From: Terriglobus albidus
GTDB lineage: Bacteria; Acidobacteriota; Terriglobia; Terriglobales; Acidobacteriaceae
Length of the DNA stretch: 64,000 bases
Assembly: GCF_025685425.1 (NCBI RefSeq)
Contig: NZ_JAGTAS010000019.1
Span: 1-64,000 of the forward strand
Direction: 5' to 3'
Below the pieces are notes generated by a model. The model saw only the letters and a list, made by a program, of their open reading frames with translations. It ran no database searches and was not told the origin of the DNA. The position numbers and the translations under genes are program-made. This document shows, one piece after another, positions 1-8,499 of the stretch (positions within the stretch are counted from its first letter, which is position 1; the number at the start of each line of letters is the position of its first letter).

Positions 1-324
1 CGCCTTCTTCTCCATAACAGACGCAGCGGTTCCTCACAGAGCTACTTCTGATTCAACCCTAGCTCCCTCTCCTCAACTCACTTTTTCTCCTCTCACGTAC
101 AAAGTAAGTGACATTAGGCTCAAGCCCTGGGTCTTTTTGTGCTGACAACCACAAAGGCCCAGGGCTAAAGCCCATTCATACTTAGACCGAAATCCGAGGG
201 CTGAAGCCCTCGGATTTCACCCGATTCGAGCTGCGCTCGAATGTTCTAATCACCGCTATCAGCAACAGCTGGTAGAGAAGCAGATCCCTGCGGGATGACA
301 ACCCAAGGCAAGCCCATATCCGCC
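1..324. repeat. intergenic repeat region, family C copy 1
   Basis: No gene is seen. From about 121 the stretch is made of nested palindromes: CAAGCCCTGGG/GCCCAGGGCT (122-167), a perfect hairpin around GGGCTGAAGCCC (189-217) and TTCGAGCTGCGCTCGAA (224-241). It is followed by the phrase 'GAGAAGCAGATC..GCGGGATGACAA', which recurs elsewhere in the window. The same palindromes in the same order occur at 6663-6900. The first 110 bases show nothing recognisable. Confidence 0.6.
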
Positions 325-780
325 TTACAGAGGCAGCATCATCTCTGTCGTTCCGCTGAAGCCCATCTTTTCGTAGATGGGCTTTCCCATCCGTGAGGCG
401 TGGAGTGAGAGCACGCGGCAGCCGCGGTTCCGGGCGGCTTCGATGGCGAGCTCGACCAGCTTCCGCGCCAGGCCGTGGCCCCGATGCGCCGGGTCCACGA
501 AAACATTGAGCAGGTAAGGCCGCAGCGGTACCGGGTCGAGGAAGTGCGGTGGCCACGGCATCCACCAGATTCCCGCGCCCGCGATGGGCTGTCCATGGAG
601 CTCAACAATCCATCCGGTGTATTCGCCAGACTCGAGCCTCGGCCTTACCCACGGCTCGAAGTTCACGCGCACGGTGGCGCGGACGGCTTCGTCTCCCTGG
701 CCGGAGTCGGCGAACATGCGCTGGCGATGTTCGGCGATGAGGGCGGCGTCGGCTGGCGTGGCGGGTCGTGTATGGAACAT
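325..780 (-). CDS. GNAT-family N-acetyltransferase
   Basis: Predicted GCN5-related acetyltransferase of 151 residues that would transfer an acetyl group from acetyl-CoA to an unknown amine. The protein opens TRPATPADAALIAEHR, typical of the family's first strand and helix. Its central motif A reads LLNVFVDPAHRGHGLARKL, containing the R-x-x-G-x-A/G acetyl-CoA pyrophosphate loop (RGHGLA). The C-terminal YEKMGF motif is also typical. I start it at the ATG at 780 because the 12 extra upstream codons do not look like the family. It diverges from tilS with only 20 bases between start codons, so each promoter must overlap the other's coding region. The substrate cannot be read from sequence. Confidence 0.85.
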   Translation of the reverse strand: MFHTRPATPADAALIAEHRQRMFADSGQGDEAVRATVRVNFEPWVRPRLESGEYTGWIVELHGQPIAGAGIWWMPWPPHFLDPVPLRPYLLNVFVDPAHRGHGLARKLVELAIEAARNRGCRVLSLHASRMGKPIYEKMGFSGTTEMMLPL

Positions 781-800
781 AAGGTATTGATAATGGAACG

Positions 801-1838
801 ATGGCTGAAGCTTCACTGAATTTGAACGTCAGTCTTTTGCGAGTGGGCGACCGCGTCGCCGTCGGTGTCTCCGGCGGGGCAGACTCAGTGGCGCTGCTGC
901 TTGCCCTTGCTGATCGGAGGGCTGAATTGGGAATCGGCCTCAGCGCGGTGCACGTGGAGCATGGCATCCGCGGCCCGGAGGGAGACGCCGACGCCGCCTT
1001 TGTGCAGCAACTCTGCGGACGCCTCGATATTCCGTTGACGGTGGAGCGGGTCGACGTACCGGCACGGGTGGAGCGGGAAAAGGAGTCGGTCGAAGAGGCT
1101 GCCCGGACTCTGCGGTACCAGGTCTTCGCACGTGTGGACGCCGATGCCGTCGCTACGGCCCACACCCAGGACGATCAGGCGGAGACGGTGCTGATGAAGC
1201 TGCTGCGCGGCGCCTGGACGGAGGGCCTGGGCGCCATTTCGCCGGTACTCGCCGGCAGGCCAAGGATTGTCCGCCCCATGCTTGCCGTCTCGCGGGCCGA
1301 GGTGGAGGCGTTTTTGCGGACGCGCGGTCAGGACTGGAGGGATGATTCGACTAACCGGTCCCTCGATCTGACCCGGAACCGTGTCCGGCACGAGCTGATG
1401 CCACTGCTGCGGCAGTTCAACCCGCAGGTCACGCCGGCTCTGTCCCAGGTGGCCGATCTCGCTCGTGCCGAGGAAGAGTTCTGGGCTGCGGAGTTGGCCA
1501 GGCTGCTGCCGGGGCTGGTGCTGCCCGGGACGCCGGTCCGGGGCGGAGGGCGCAGCTCGGAGACGGCCCCCGGGACGAGGGCAATCGCCATGGAGATTGA
1601 GCGGCTGCGGCCGCTCTCGCTGGCGGCGCGGCGGCGGCTGTTGCGGGGCGCGGCTGCCGGTCTGGGATGCCGGCTCAGCTTCACGGAGACGGCAAAGCTG
1701 TTGGCGATGTGCGGTTTGGCGGGGGAGGGCTGGACCCCGGACCCCACCGTCTCGGCGAAGCCCGGGGCACAGCTTCACCTACAGGGTGGTTTACGGGCCC
1801 GGAGGACCGCCCGGGAGCTGCAACTGTCCCGGATCTGA
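801..1838 (+). CDS. tilS: tRNA(Ile)-lysidine synthase
   Basis: TilS attaches lysine to C34 of the CAU-anticodon tRNA-Ile in an ATP-dependent reaction, changing its decoding from AUG to AUA and making it a substrate for isoleucyl-tRNA synthetase. The N-type ATP pyrophosphatase P-loop SGGADS is at residues 24-29. The HVEHGIRG and THAHTQDDQAETVLMKLLRG-type motifs follow (ATAHTQDDQAETVLM here), as does RDDSTN, all characteristic of the family. The C-terminal third is weakly conserved, as usual. Length is 345 residues, on the short side for TilS. It is followed after 215 bases by ftsH; tilS-ftsH adjacency is common in bacteria. Confidence 0.93.
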   Translation: MAEASLNLNVSLLRVGDRVAVGVSGGADSVALLLALADRRAELGIGLSAVHVEHGIRGPEGDADAAFVQQLCGRLDIPLTVERVDVPARVEREKESVEEAARTLRYQVFARVDADAVATAHTQDDQAETVLMKLLRGAWTEGLGAISPVLAGRPRIVRPMLAVSRAEVEAFLRTRGQDWRDDSTNRSLDLTRNRVRHELMPLLRQFNPQVTPALSQVADLARAEEEFWAAELARLLPGLVLPGTPVRGGGRSSETAPGTRAIAMEIERLRPLSLAARRRLLRGAAAGLGCRLSFTETAKLLAMCGLAGEGWTPDPTVSAKPGAQLHLQGGLRARRTARELQLSRI

Positions 1839-2053
1839 ACACCGTTACCTCCGACCGAAGTTGCAGAAACTTCCCCTGAAAGGGGCGGCCGAATCGTTAA
1901 TGCTGGGAGTAGAATCAAAAACACCAGCGCGAACGCTTTTCCCGGGGCACCTTCCGCTCCTGGGTGGCGTCTAAACCATTGCAGGAGCGTTTCTGCGAAA
2001 CGTGTCCGGCTGGTTTAGCTTCCAGGCGAAGCAGCCGGAAAGAGGAACCGGAT

Positions 2054-3970
2054 TTGAATTCAACTGTTAAAACCGTCCTGATCTGGGTATTCATGATCAC
2101 CTGCCTCGTGATTCTTTGGCAGTTCGTGGTCAAGGGAACAGGCATCGGGCATGACACAACCATCTCCCTGAGTCAGTTGTTGAACGATGCCGAACAAGGC
2201 AAGATCTCGGACGTAGTCGTCAACGGCACGGAAGTGACCGGACATTACCGAGACAACAAGGACCAGTTCCATACCACCATTCCGGCCAACTATCCGGACA
2301 TGTACAAGTCGCTGCGTGATCACGGTGTCGCCATCACGGTGAAGGATCAGCAGTCGAATGCATGGCTTGGCTTGTTGATCCAGATCGCTCCCTTCGCGCT
2401 GATTCTGAGCTTGTGGTTCTTCCTTCTGCGCCAGATGCAGTCCGGCGGCAACAAAGCTCTCAGCTTCGGCAAGAGCCGCGCCCGTCTGCTGAGCATGCAG
2501 CAGAAGAAGGTGACCTTCAAGGATGTCGCCGGTGTGGATGAGGCCAAGGAAGAGCTGAAGGAGATCATCGAATTCCTGCGCGAGGCGCAGAAGTTCCAGC
2601 GCCTCGGCGGCCGTATCCCCAAGGGCGTGCTCCTCGTCGGACCTCCGGGAACCGGTAAGACCCTGCTGGCGCGCGCAGTCGCCGGTGAGGCGAATGTTCC
2701 GTTCTTCTCGATCTCCGGTTCTGACTTTGTCGAGATGTTCGTCGGTGTGGGCGCCAGCCGCGTTCGTGACCTCTTCGAACAGGGTAAGAAGAATGCTCCC
2801 TGCATCATCTTCATCGACGAAATCGATGCTGTCGGCCGTCACCGTGGCGCAGGCCTGGGCGGCGGACACGATGAGCGTGAGCAGACGCTGAACCAGCTTC
2901 TCGTCGAGATGGACGGCTTTGAGTCCAACGACGGCGTGATCCTGGTGGCTGCCACCAACCGTCCCGATGTCCTTGACCCGGCGCTGCTGCGTCCCGGCCG
3001 TTTCGACCGCCGCGTGATCGTGGGCCGTCCGGATGTCCGTGGCCGCGAGGAAGTGCTTCGCGTTCACTCCAAGAAGGTTCCTCTCGCTGAGGACGTTGAT
3101 CTCAACGTGCTGGCTCGTGGAACACCGGGCTTCTCCGGCGCCGACCTGGCCAACATGGTCAATGAGGCTGCTCTGATCGCTGCCCGCAACAACCGCAAGG
3201 CCGTACACATGTACGACTTTGAAGTTGCCAAGGATAAGGTCCTGATGGGCGCCGAGCGCAAGTCGATGCTGCTGACCGACGAAGAGAAGAAGGTCACGGC
3301 CTATCACGAAGCCGGCCACGCTCTGGTCGCCGCCATGCGCGAGCATGCTGACCCGCTGCACAAGGTCACCATCATCCCGCGCGGTATGGCTCTGGGTGTG
3401 ACCATGCAGATCCCTGAGGAAGACAAGCACACCGTCACCAAGGATTACCTGGAGACGCAGCTTGCCATCCTGATGGGCGGCCGCTGCGCCGAGGAGATCT
3501 TCCTCAAGAAGATGACCACCGGCGCCGGTAACGACATCGAGCGCTCCTCTGATCTGGCTCGCCGCATGGTCTGCGAGTACGGTATGTCGAATCTCGGTCC
3601 GCTGACCTTCGGCAAAAAGGAAGAGCAGATCTTCCTCGGCCGCGAGATCGCGCAGCACCGCGATTTCTCTGACGATACCGCCAAGCAGATCGACGCTGAG
3701 GTTCGGGCGTTTGTGGATGCGGGTTACAAGTCGGCGTACTCGATCCTGGAGAACAACCAGGACATCATGCACCGCATGGCGCAGGCCCTGCTAGAGCGTG
3801 AGACGATCGATGCGCAGGAGATCCGCCTCATCATCGAAGGCAAGGATCTGCCTCCGTCGAAGTCGGCCCTGGCCCACGCGGATTCGAACACGGCGGATAC
3901 GCAGAAGGTTCTGAAGCCCGAGAGCGGCCGCGCTCCCGGCTTCGGCGATAGCCGTCCGAGCCCCGCATAA
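2054..3970 (+). CDS. ftsH: ATP-dependent zinc metalloprotease FtsH (TTG start)
   Basis: Membrane-anchored hexameric AAA+ protease that degrades misfolded membrane proteins and regulatory targets. Two membrane segments flank a small periplasmic domain (about residues 5-24 and 106-124). Then come Walker A GPPGTGKT (196-203), Walker [11 protein letters not shown], the second region of homology [10 protein letters not shown] and the zinc site HEAGH (418-422), with the downstream Asp in [11 protein letters not shown] start at the TTG at 2054, just before [10 protein letters not shown]. It is preceded by GAGG six to seven bases upstream, whereas the 30 codons from the ATG at 1964 look nothing like FtsH. 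That gives 638 residues, normal for the family. A strong terminator follows at 3992-4020. Confidence 0.97.
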   Translation: MNSTVKTVLIWVFMITCLVILWQFVVKGTGIGHDTTISLSQLLNDAEQGKISDVVVNGTEVTGHYRDNKDQFHTTIPANYPDMYKSLRDHGVAITVKDQQSNAWLGLLIQIAPFALILSLWFFLLRQMQSGGNKALSFGKSRARLLSMQQKKVTFKDVAGVDEAKEELKEIIEFLREAQKFQRLGGRIPKGVLLVGPPGTGKTLLARAVAGEANVPFFSISGSDFVEMFVGVGASRVRDLFEQGKKNAPCIIFIDEIDAVGRHRGAGLGGGHDEREQTLNQLLVEMDGFESNDGVILVAATNRPDVLDPALLRPGRFDRRVIVGRPDVRGREEVLRVHSKKVPLAEDVDLNVLARGTPGFSGADLANMVNEAALIAARNNRKAVHMYDFEVAKDKVLMGAERKSMLLTDEEKKVTAYHEAGHALVAAMREHADPLHKVTIIPRGMALGVTMQIPEEDKHTVTKDYLETQLAILMGGRCAEEIFLKKMTTGAGNDIERSSDLARRMVCEYGMSNLGPLTFGKKEEQIFLGREIAQHRDFSDDTAKQIDAEVRAFVDAGYKSAYSILENNQDIMHRMAQALLERETIDAQEIRLIIEGKDLPPSKSALAHADSNTADTQKVLKPESGRAPGFGDSRPSPA

Positions 3971-3991
3971 ATTCCTCGTAACCGAAGATCG

Positions 3992-4022
3992 AAAGGCCAC
4001 CCTCCCGGGTGGCCTTTTCGTT
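3992..4022 (+). terminator. Rho-independent terminator after ftsH
   Basis: Perfect GC-rich hairpin AAGGCCACCC/GGGTGGCCTT with a short loop, followed by TTCGTTT. It lies 20 bases after the ftsH stop codon. Confidence 0.85.
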
Positions 4023-4034
4023 TAGGTTGGAGGC

Positions 4035-4391
4035 ATGCTGACGCGTCCACGAGTTCTGTTGCATCTTGAAGGTGCGGCCGTTTTGGCGGTTGCCTTGTTC
4101 TGTTATCAACAGGTTCATGCAAGCTGGCTGCTTTTTGGTCTGCTCTTCCTGGTGCCGGATCTCTCGATGATCGGTTTTGCAGCGGGTCCGCGTGCTGGTG
4201 CGGCGGCGTACAACCTGGCGCATACAGAGGTGCTGCCTGTGTTGCTTGGTATCGCGGCGGCCTGGGCACATCATTCGCGTGCCCTGTCGATTGCGCTGAT
4301 CTGGGTCAGCCACATTGGCTTTGACCGGCTGCTGGGCTATGGGTTGAAGTATCCGACGCACTTCAAAGACACGCATCTGCAGCGGCTGTAG
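4035..4391 (+). CDS. DUF4260 family membrane protein
   Basis: Small integral membrane protein of 118 residues with three to four hydrophobic segments (about 10-28, 30-50, 66-84, 86-100). The C-terminal signature GYGLKYPTHFKDTHLQRL matches what I know of DUF4260, a family of unknown function. The ATG at 4035 follows GGTTGGAGG, a good ribosome binding site. It sits between the ftsH terminator and lptE, in the same direction. No biochemical role can be assigned. Confidence 0.8.
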   Translation: MLTRPRVLLHLEGAAVLAVALFCYQQVHASWLLFGLLFLVPDLSMIGFAAGPRAGAAAYNLAHTEVLPVLLGIAAAWAHHSRALSIALIWVSHIGFDRLLGYGLKYPTHFKDTHLQRL

Positions 4392-4461
4392 ACGGATAAG
4401 CGCTCCGAAGTGGCAAGTAAAAACGTGGGTCATCTTTGATTCTGCGTACACTGAACATGCG

Positions 4462-4977
4462 ATGAAGCGGTTCGTTCTTCTCTCTGTACTTCTGGCGGCA
4501 ACTGGTTGTGGCTATCACCGTGCGGGGCAGGCTACGCATATCCCAGCGGGTGTTCGTACCCTTGCGGTTCCGGTCTTCAAGAACAATACGCAGAGCTATC
4601 ACACCGAGGTGGCCTTTACGCAGGCCGTGGTGCACGCGCTCAACAACCGCACCCGCTATGTGGTCACCTCCGATGAGAGGCCGGAGAACAGCGACGCTCT
4701 GCTGACCGGCACCATTGTTTCGCAGACCGTTGCACCGTTGACGTATGACTCCACCACCGGGCAGACCTCCAGCTACCTGATCACGATTGTGGCCAAGGTG
4801 GTGCTGACGGCGCCGGATGGACGGGTTCTGTATAAGAACAACGGTTTCAGCTTCCGCGAACAGTATCAGTCAACGCAGGATCTGAGCGCCTTCATCCAGG
4901 AAGACAGCCCCGCGGTGCAACGGTTGGCACGGAACTTTGCCCAGGCGCTGGTCAGCGACATGGTGGAGAGTTTCTAA
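4462..4977 (+). CDS. lptE: LPS-assembly lipoprotein LptE
   Basis: LptE is the outer-membrane lipoprotein that plugs the LptD barrel and helps insert lipopolysaccharide at the cell surface. The 171-residue protein has a lipoprotein signal (MKRFVLLSVLLAATGC) with the lipidated Cys at 16. The family's opening GYHRAGQATHIPAGVRTLAVPVFKN follows, then an AFTQAVVHAL helix and the TSSYLITIVAKVVL strand. Two genes downstream in the same direction lies holA, a pairing often seen in bacteria. Its presence supports a diderm envelope. Repeats and T/G-rich short tandem repeats begin three bases after the stop. Confidence 0.88.
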   Translation: MKRFVLLSVLLAATGCGYHRAGQATHIPAGVRTLAVPVFKNNTQSYHTEVAFTQAVVHALNNRTRYVVTSDERPENSDALLTGTIVSQTVAPLTYDSTTGQTSSYLITIVAKVVLTAPDGRVLYKNNGFSFREQYQSTQDLSAFIQEDSPAVQRLARNFAQALVSDMVESF

Positions 4978-5460
4978 AAGAAGTTGAATGTTTGAATTGT
5001 TGAATAGTTGAATGGTGTGAGGCATTGAGAGTTGTGGGTTCGCCGTTCAGTGGTGGAGGATTGAACTTCGAATAGAAACGAAGAATTTCACTGGATTGCT
5101 CAGGCAGTCGTTGCGCGTGGCGCAACCGCTTCGCACCGTAGGTGCGAATGCCTTGCTCCGGGGCCCCCGGCCAGCTCTGCTGGCTGGGGTGGTTAAGGGG
5201 ACGGCTTTCAGCCGTCCCATACAGAAGCCCACAGGGACGGCGGCTTAAGCCGCTGAGGGCAAAATCTACTCAGTCGGAATTTTCAAGGTTGCCTTCAGCG
5301 GCTGGGCCACCCTTGAGCTGCCGGGTTATCCGAAGGGCCTGTGGATTGCACAGACTTTGGTGCAGGGTGCGTCAGTCAAGGCTCAAAGTATGTTCTTCTT
5401 TGGATTCGTCCCTTGTTTTCCACTCCCGTTAACACACCGCAGCCGTTGAAAATCAAGGCA
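4978..5460. repeat. lptE-holA intergenic region with family B repeats, locus 1
   Basis: No gene is supported. Right after the lptE stop there is a degenerate tandem repeat of GTTGAAT/GTTTGAAT (4982-5012). From 5111 to about 5310 a chain of palindromes appears: TTGCGCGTGGCGCAA (5111-5125), TTCGCACCGTAGGTGCGAA (5130-5148), GGGACGGCTTTCAGCCGTCCC-type hairpin (5198-5218) and GCGGCTTAAGCCGC (5240-5253). The same modules recur at 11180, 28045, 37486 and 40730. Confidence 0.75.
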
Positions 5461-6603
5461 ATGGCAGCTTTGCGCAGCTTTGCATCTGTGGACCGGTTTC
5501 AGGCGGAGATCGCTTCCCCGAACCCGAAGCCCGGATATGTTCTCGTCGGCGACGAACTGTTCCTGCTGGAGCGGGCCCGCAAGGCCGTGCTGGCGCAGTT
5601 TGTGCCCGGCGACCTGCGCGACTTCTGCCTGCACGATCTGGACCTGGCGGAGACCTCGATCTTCGATGCTCTGGATATTGCGCGTACGCCTTCGCTGATG
5701 GCGCCCTTTCAGGTCATCTTCATCCGTAACCTGAAGAACCTCTATACCCGCGGCGCAAAGAAGGACGAGTTTGCCGCGATTGATGCCTACTTCCGCGCTC
5801 CCAATCCGCAGGCGCTGATCCTCTTTGTTGCGGACCACCTTCGTATTCCGGCCGATCTGCGGCGTATGGACTATCAGGAGAAGGAGCGGTTCGATCGCAT
5901 CCGCGAGACGCTGGGTGACTGGTGCGGTGTGGTGGAGATGGGCCGCGTTGAGGAAGGGGACGCCGTGCGCTGGGTGATCGAGTATGCTGCCCAGCAGCAG
6001 ACAAGCTTTGAGCAGGATGCCGCCCGCGAGCTGGTGGATGCGCTTGGGGCTGACATGATGCTGATCGCCTCCGAGGTAGAAAAGCTGTTGCTCTACACCC
6101 TGGGCAAGGGCCGCATCACGCTGGGCGATGTAGAAACCCAGGTGCTTGCCGCAAAGCAGAGGTCACTGTACGAGCTGACCGATGCGATCTCGCGCCATGA
6201 CCGCGCCGGAGCGCTGGCGTTGTTGCATGGCCTGCTGAATGCGTCTGATGGTGGAGAAGACTCGGCCATCGGGCACCTCTACATGCTGGCGCGCACCTTC
6301 CGTCAGATGCTCATCATCCTGGAGAAGAATGTGCGCGACTCGCGCGCCATCTGGCAGGCGTTGTGGCAGGGCTTCCGTATGCCTCCGTTTGCGGCGGATG
6401 ATCTTATCCGGCAGGCACGCCGCTATAAGACTCGCCGCGAGCTGACACGTGCGCTGCGCCTTATCGCCAAAGCCGATCTGGAGCTTCGTTCGAGTCCTCC
6501 GGATAAGCGGTTGGTGCTCGAACGGCTGATCCTCGACCTGGCGGCGGAGCCAAAGCCAATGCCTCCGGGCTTTGTCTCCGGACAGTATGCGATGGAGATC
6601 TAG
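5461..6603 (+). CDS. holA: DNA polymerase III delta subunit
   Basis: HolA (delta) is the wrench of the clamp loader that opens the beta sliding clamp ring. From the ATG at 5461 the protein has 380 residues. It begins SFASVDRFQAEI, then PGYVLVGDELFLLERARKAV, the usual family start where delta receives the clamp. The C-terminal helical collar region includes RSLYELTDAISRHDRAGALALLHGLL and IGHLYMLARTFRQML, both characteristic of delta. I reject the 40 upstream codons from 5341 because they read through the repeat region. Confidence 0.9.
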   Translation: MAALRSFASVDRFQAEIASPNPKPGYVLVGDELFLLERARKAVLAQFVPGDLRDFCLHDLDLAETSIFDALDIARTPSLMAPFQVIFIRNLKNLYTRGAKKDEFAAIDAYFRAPNPQALILFVADHLRIPADLRRMDYQEKERFDRIRETLGDWCGVVEMGRVEEGDAVRWVIEYAAQQQTSFEQDAARELVDALGADMMLIASEVEKLLLYTLGKGRITLGDVETQVLAAKQRSLYELTDAISRHDRAGALALLHGLLNASDGGEDSAIGHLYMLARTFRQMLIILEKNVRDSRAIWQALWQGFRMPPFAADDLIRQARRYKTRRELTRALRLIAKADLELRSSPPDKRLVLERLILDLAAEPKPMPPGFVSGQYAMEI

Positions 6604-6926
6604 GGCGCGCCCGAATAGATTCGATCGGTCTGAGAGAGCCTAGAGCATAGCTCGCATAGATGGGAGCAGCGGGCTTCAGCCCGCTGATAAACGCATAAAA
6701 GTAGATGGGCTTTTAGCCCTGGGTCTTCTTCATTCGTTAGGAGAAAGCCCAGGGCTATAAAGCCCATGTCGATATTGAGCCGATAGACCGTGGGCTGAAA
6801 GCCCATGGCTCCCACCCGGTTCGAGCTTCGCTCGAATGTTCCCCAACCAGCAGAGCTGGTCGGGGTTCCGGCCGCTGCGAAATGACAAACAAACAAATCC
6901 GACACGCTCTAGCCTCTTCGCGGTAG
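6604..6926. repeat. family C repeats, copy 2, between holA and the GGDEF gene
   Basis: No gene is seen. The 6663-6850 stretch repeats the modules of 118-250: GCGGGCTTCAGCCCGC (6669-6684), ATGGGCTTTTAGCCCTGGG paired with CCCAGGGCTATAAAGCCCAT, a GGGCTGAAAGCCCAT hairpin, and TTCGAGCTTCGCTCGAA (6821-6837). It is followed by GCTGCGAAATGACAAACA, a phrase that also recurs at 8405, 16443 and 28258. Confidence 0.65.
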
Positions 6927-8279
6927 ATGCCAGGTCACACCAAAGGTAATGAAAACCCCACTAACGGGTCATGGGCTTGCCGCCGATATAGCTCTACGGT
7001 GGAAAGTACCGTGGTACGGAATACCGCCAACGCGCAGGAGTTGCTGCTTGACCGGCAGATCGCCCGCCTCAAGGCCGGACGTTTTGTGCCCCTGTGCTTT
7101 TCGGCGGAACTGGAGGAGCGGTTCGAGCGTGCCGTAGGAGCTCTGCGTGCGCTTCGGATGAGCCGGGACGGCCTGCTCATCATCCTGATCTACAACCTTT
7201 TCCTGATCAGCGACTATCAGGCGATGCCGCAGCGCATCTGGCTGGCTGTTTTCCTGCGCACCTGTGTCTTTACCCCGATCGCCTTTGCGATTCATGCGGT
7301 GCTCCGCCGGGAGCCTTCCGCTCGCGTTCGGGAAGGCTCTATCGTGGTGCTTGCCGGCGTGGCCGCTACCTGTGCCGTGATCCTTTATTGGCACGTCAGC
7401 AGTCAGATTTCGACGCATGCATCCGTCAGCCTGATGCTGATCCTGTTGGTGACCAATATCGTGATGCGTCCGCGTTTCAACTACGCCATGGCATCCATGC
7501 TCTTTTGCAATCTCACGTCGGTCGCTTTCCTGGTGAAAGATCCCTTTCTGCAGCCGATCGAAAAGATGCACATGGGCGGCCTGGTCTTCTGGGGCGGTGT
7601 GTTCATCCTGATTGCGAACTACAGCCTGGAGCGTGAAGAACGCCTCTCCTATTTGCTGCTGCGGAGCAATGAGTTGAAGCGCGTGGAGCTCAGCGAAGCC
7701 AATCGTGAGCTCGAATTGATTTCTACACACGATCCCATGACGCAGCTTGCGAACCGTTCCGCCTTCGAGAAGGAGTTTGAGGTGCTGTGGAGCCATGCGG
7801 CACAGACACACCAGCCTATCTCTGCGGTCATGATCGATATCGATCACTTCAAGATCGTGAACGATACGCAAGGACATCTGTATGGCGATGAAGTGATCAA
7901 GCGTGTTGCTTTATTGATTCAGCAGGCGCTACGCGGCAAACATGACTTTGCAGCCCGCTACGGAGGCGAGGAGTTTGTTCTTTTGCTTCCAGGGGTGAGC
8001 CTTGAGTCTGCGATGAAAGTGGCCGAACGCATACGGCAGCTGATCAAGATGGCCGGTTCTCCGGCGCCGTCTCAACCTGTGCCACAACCCGAGATCGGGT
8101 TATGGACGACCGTAAGCTGCGGGGTGGCTTCTGCTGAGGCGGTAGAGGGGATTGACCGCCGGAGATTATTACTTGCCGCGGACACGGCACTCTATACGGC
8201 TAAGGCGGAGGGTCGGAACCGCGTATGCGCCGCGCCGCTGTTGGAACCGGTCAACTGGCAGCACAAGGGTTATGAGTAA
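6927..8279 (+). CDS. membrane-anchored diguanylate cyclase (GGDEF)
   Basis: Predicted to make cyclic di-GMP from two GTP. The N-terminal half carries about six membrane segments (roughly residues 86-101, 108-130, 140-160, 170-186, 192-211, 216-233) without a recognised sensor name. A short linker follows, then a GGDEF domain from about 260. The metal-binding segment MIDIDHFKIVND and the active-site signature GGEEF (346-350) are intact, so catalysis is expected. The allosteric inhibitory site should be RxxD five residues before the signature. Here it is GKHD, with the Arg displaced by one position, so product inhibition may be lost. The start is uncertain; a GTG at 7002 is an alternative. Confidence 0.9.
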   Translation: MPGHTKGNENPTNGSWACRRYSSTVESTVVRNTANAQELLLDRQIARLKAGRFVPLCFSAELEERFERAVGALRALRMSRDGLLIILIYNLFLISDYQAMPQRIWLAVFLRTCVFTPIAFAIHAVLRREPSARVREGSIVVLAGVAATCAVILYWHVSSQISTHASVSLMLILLVTNIVMRPRFNYAMASMLFCNLTSVAFLVKDPFLQPIEKMHMGGLVFWGGVFILIANYSLEREERLSYLLLRSNELKRVELSEANRELELISTHDPMTQLANRSAFEKEFEVLWSHAAQTHQPISAVMIDIDHFKIVNDTQGHLYGDEVIKRVALLIQQALRGKHDFAARYGGEEFVLLLPGVSLESAMKVAERIRQLIKMAGSPAPSQPVPQPEIGLWTTVSCGVASAEAVEGIDRRRLLLAADTALYTAKAEGRNRVCAAPLLEPVNWQHKGYE

Positions 8280-8499
8280 GGACAGTTCAGAAGCAGTAAA
8301 CACTTGTTGCCCCATCCTTTGCGCAGCAAAGGGTGGGGTATCGCGCTCTGCGCGACCGTTTTTATGAGGAAGTATGGGTAGAGAAGCAGATTTCTCCGCT
8401 CCCTTCGGTCGCTACGAAATGACAAACAAAAAAGGCGGTTCGCGCGTAGCGCGAATACCCAGGTCCCTTTGGGGACCTGGGGCACCCGGTGTATGGGTT
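8280..8499. repeat. short palindromes between two converging genes
   Basis: No gene. The stretch holds three palindromes: CCCCATCC..GGGTGGGG around TTTGCGCAGCAAA (8311-8338), TTCGCGCGTAGCGCGAA (8437-8453) and CCCAGGTCCC/GGGACCTGGG (8459-8483). It also holds the recurrent AGAAGCAGATTTCTCCGCTCC-type phrase (8381-8405). The last hairpin lies 17 bases past the M24 peptidase stop and could act as a terminator on the minus strand. Confidence 0.5.

Noticed and set aside
1964-2053. 30-codon N-terminal extension of FtsH from an upstream ATG
   Set aside because: Contains [17 protein letters not shown], unlike FtsH; the TTG at 2054 has a ribosome site and gives the expected short N-terminus before the first membrane helix.
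2060-3772. 570-codon open frame antisense to ftsH
   Set aside because: It mirrors the codon bias of ftsH; the sense frame has complete AAA and protease motifs, and the antisense product has no recognisable domain.
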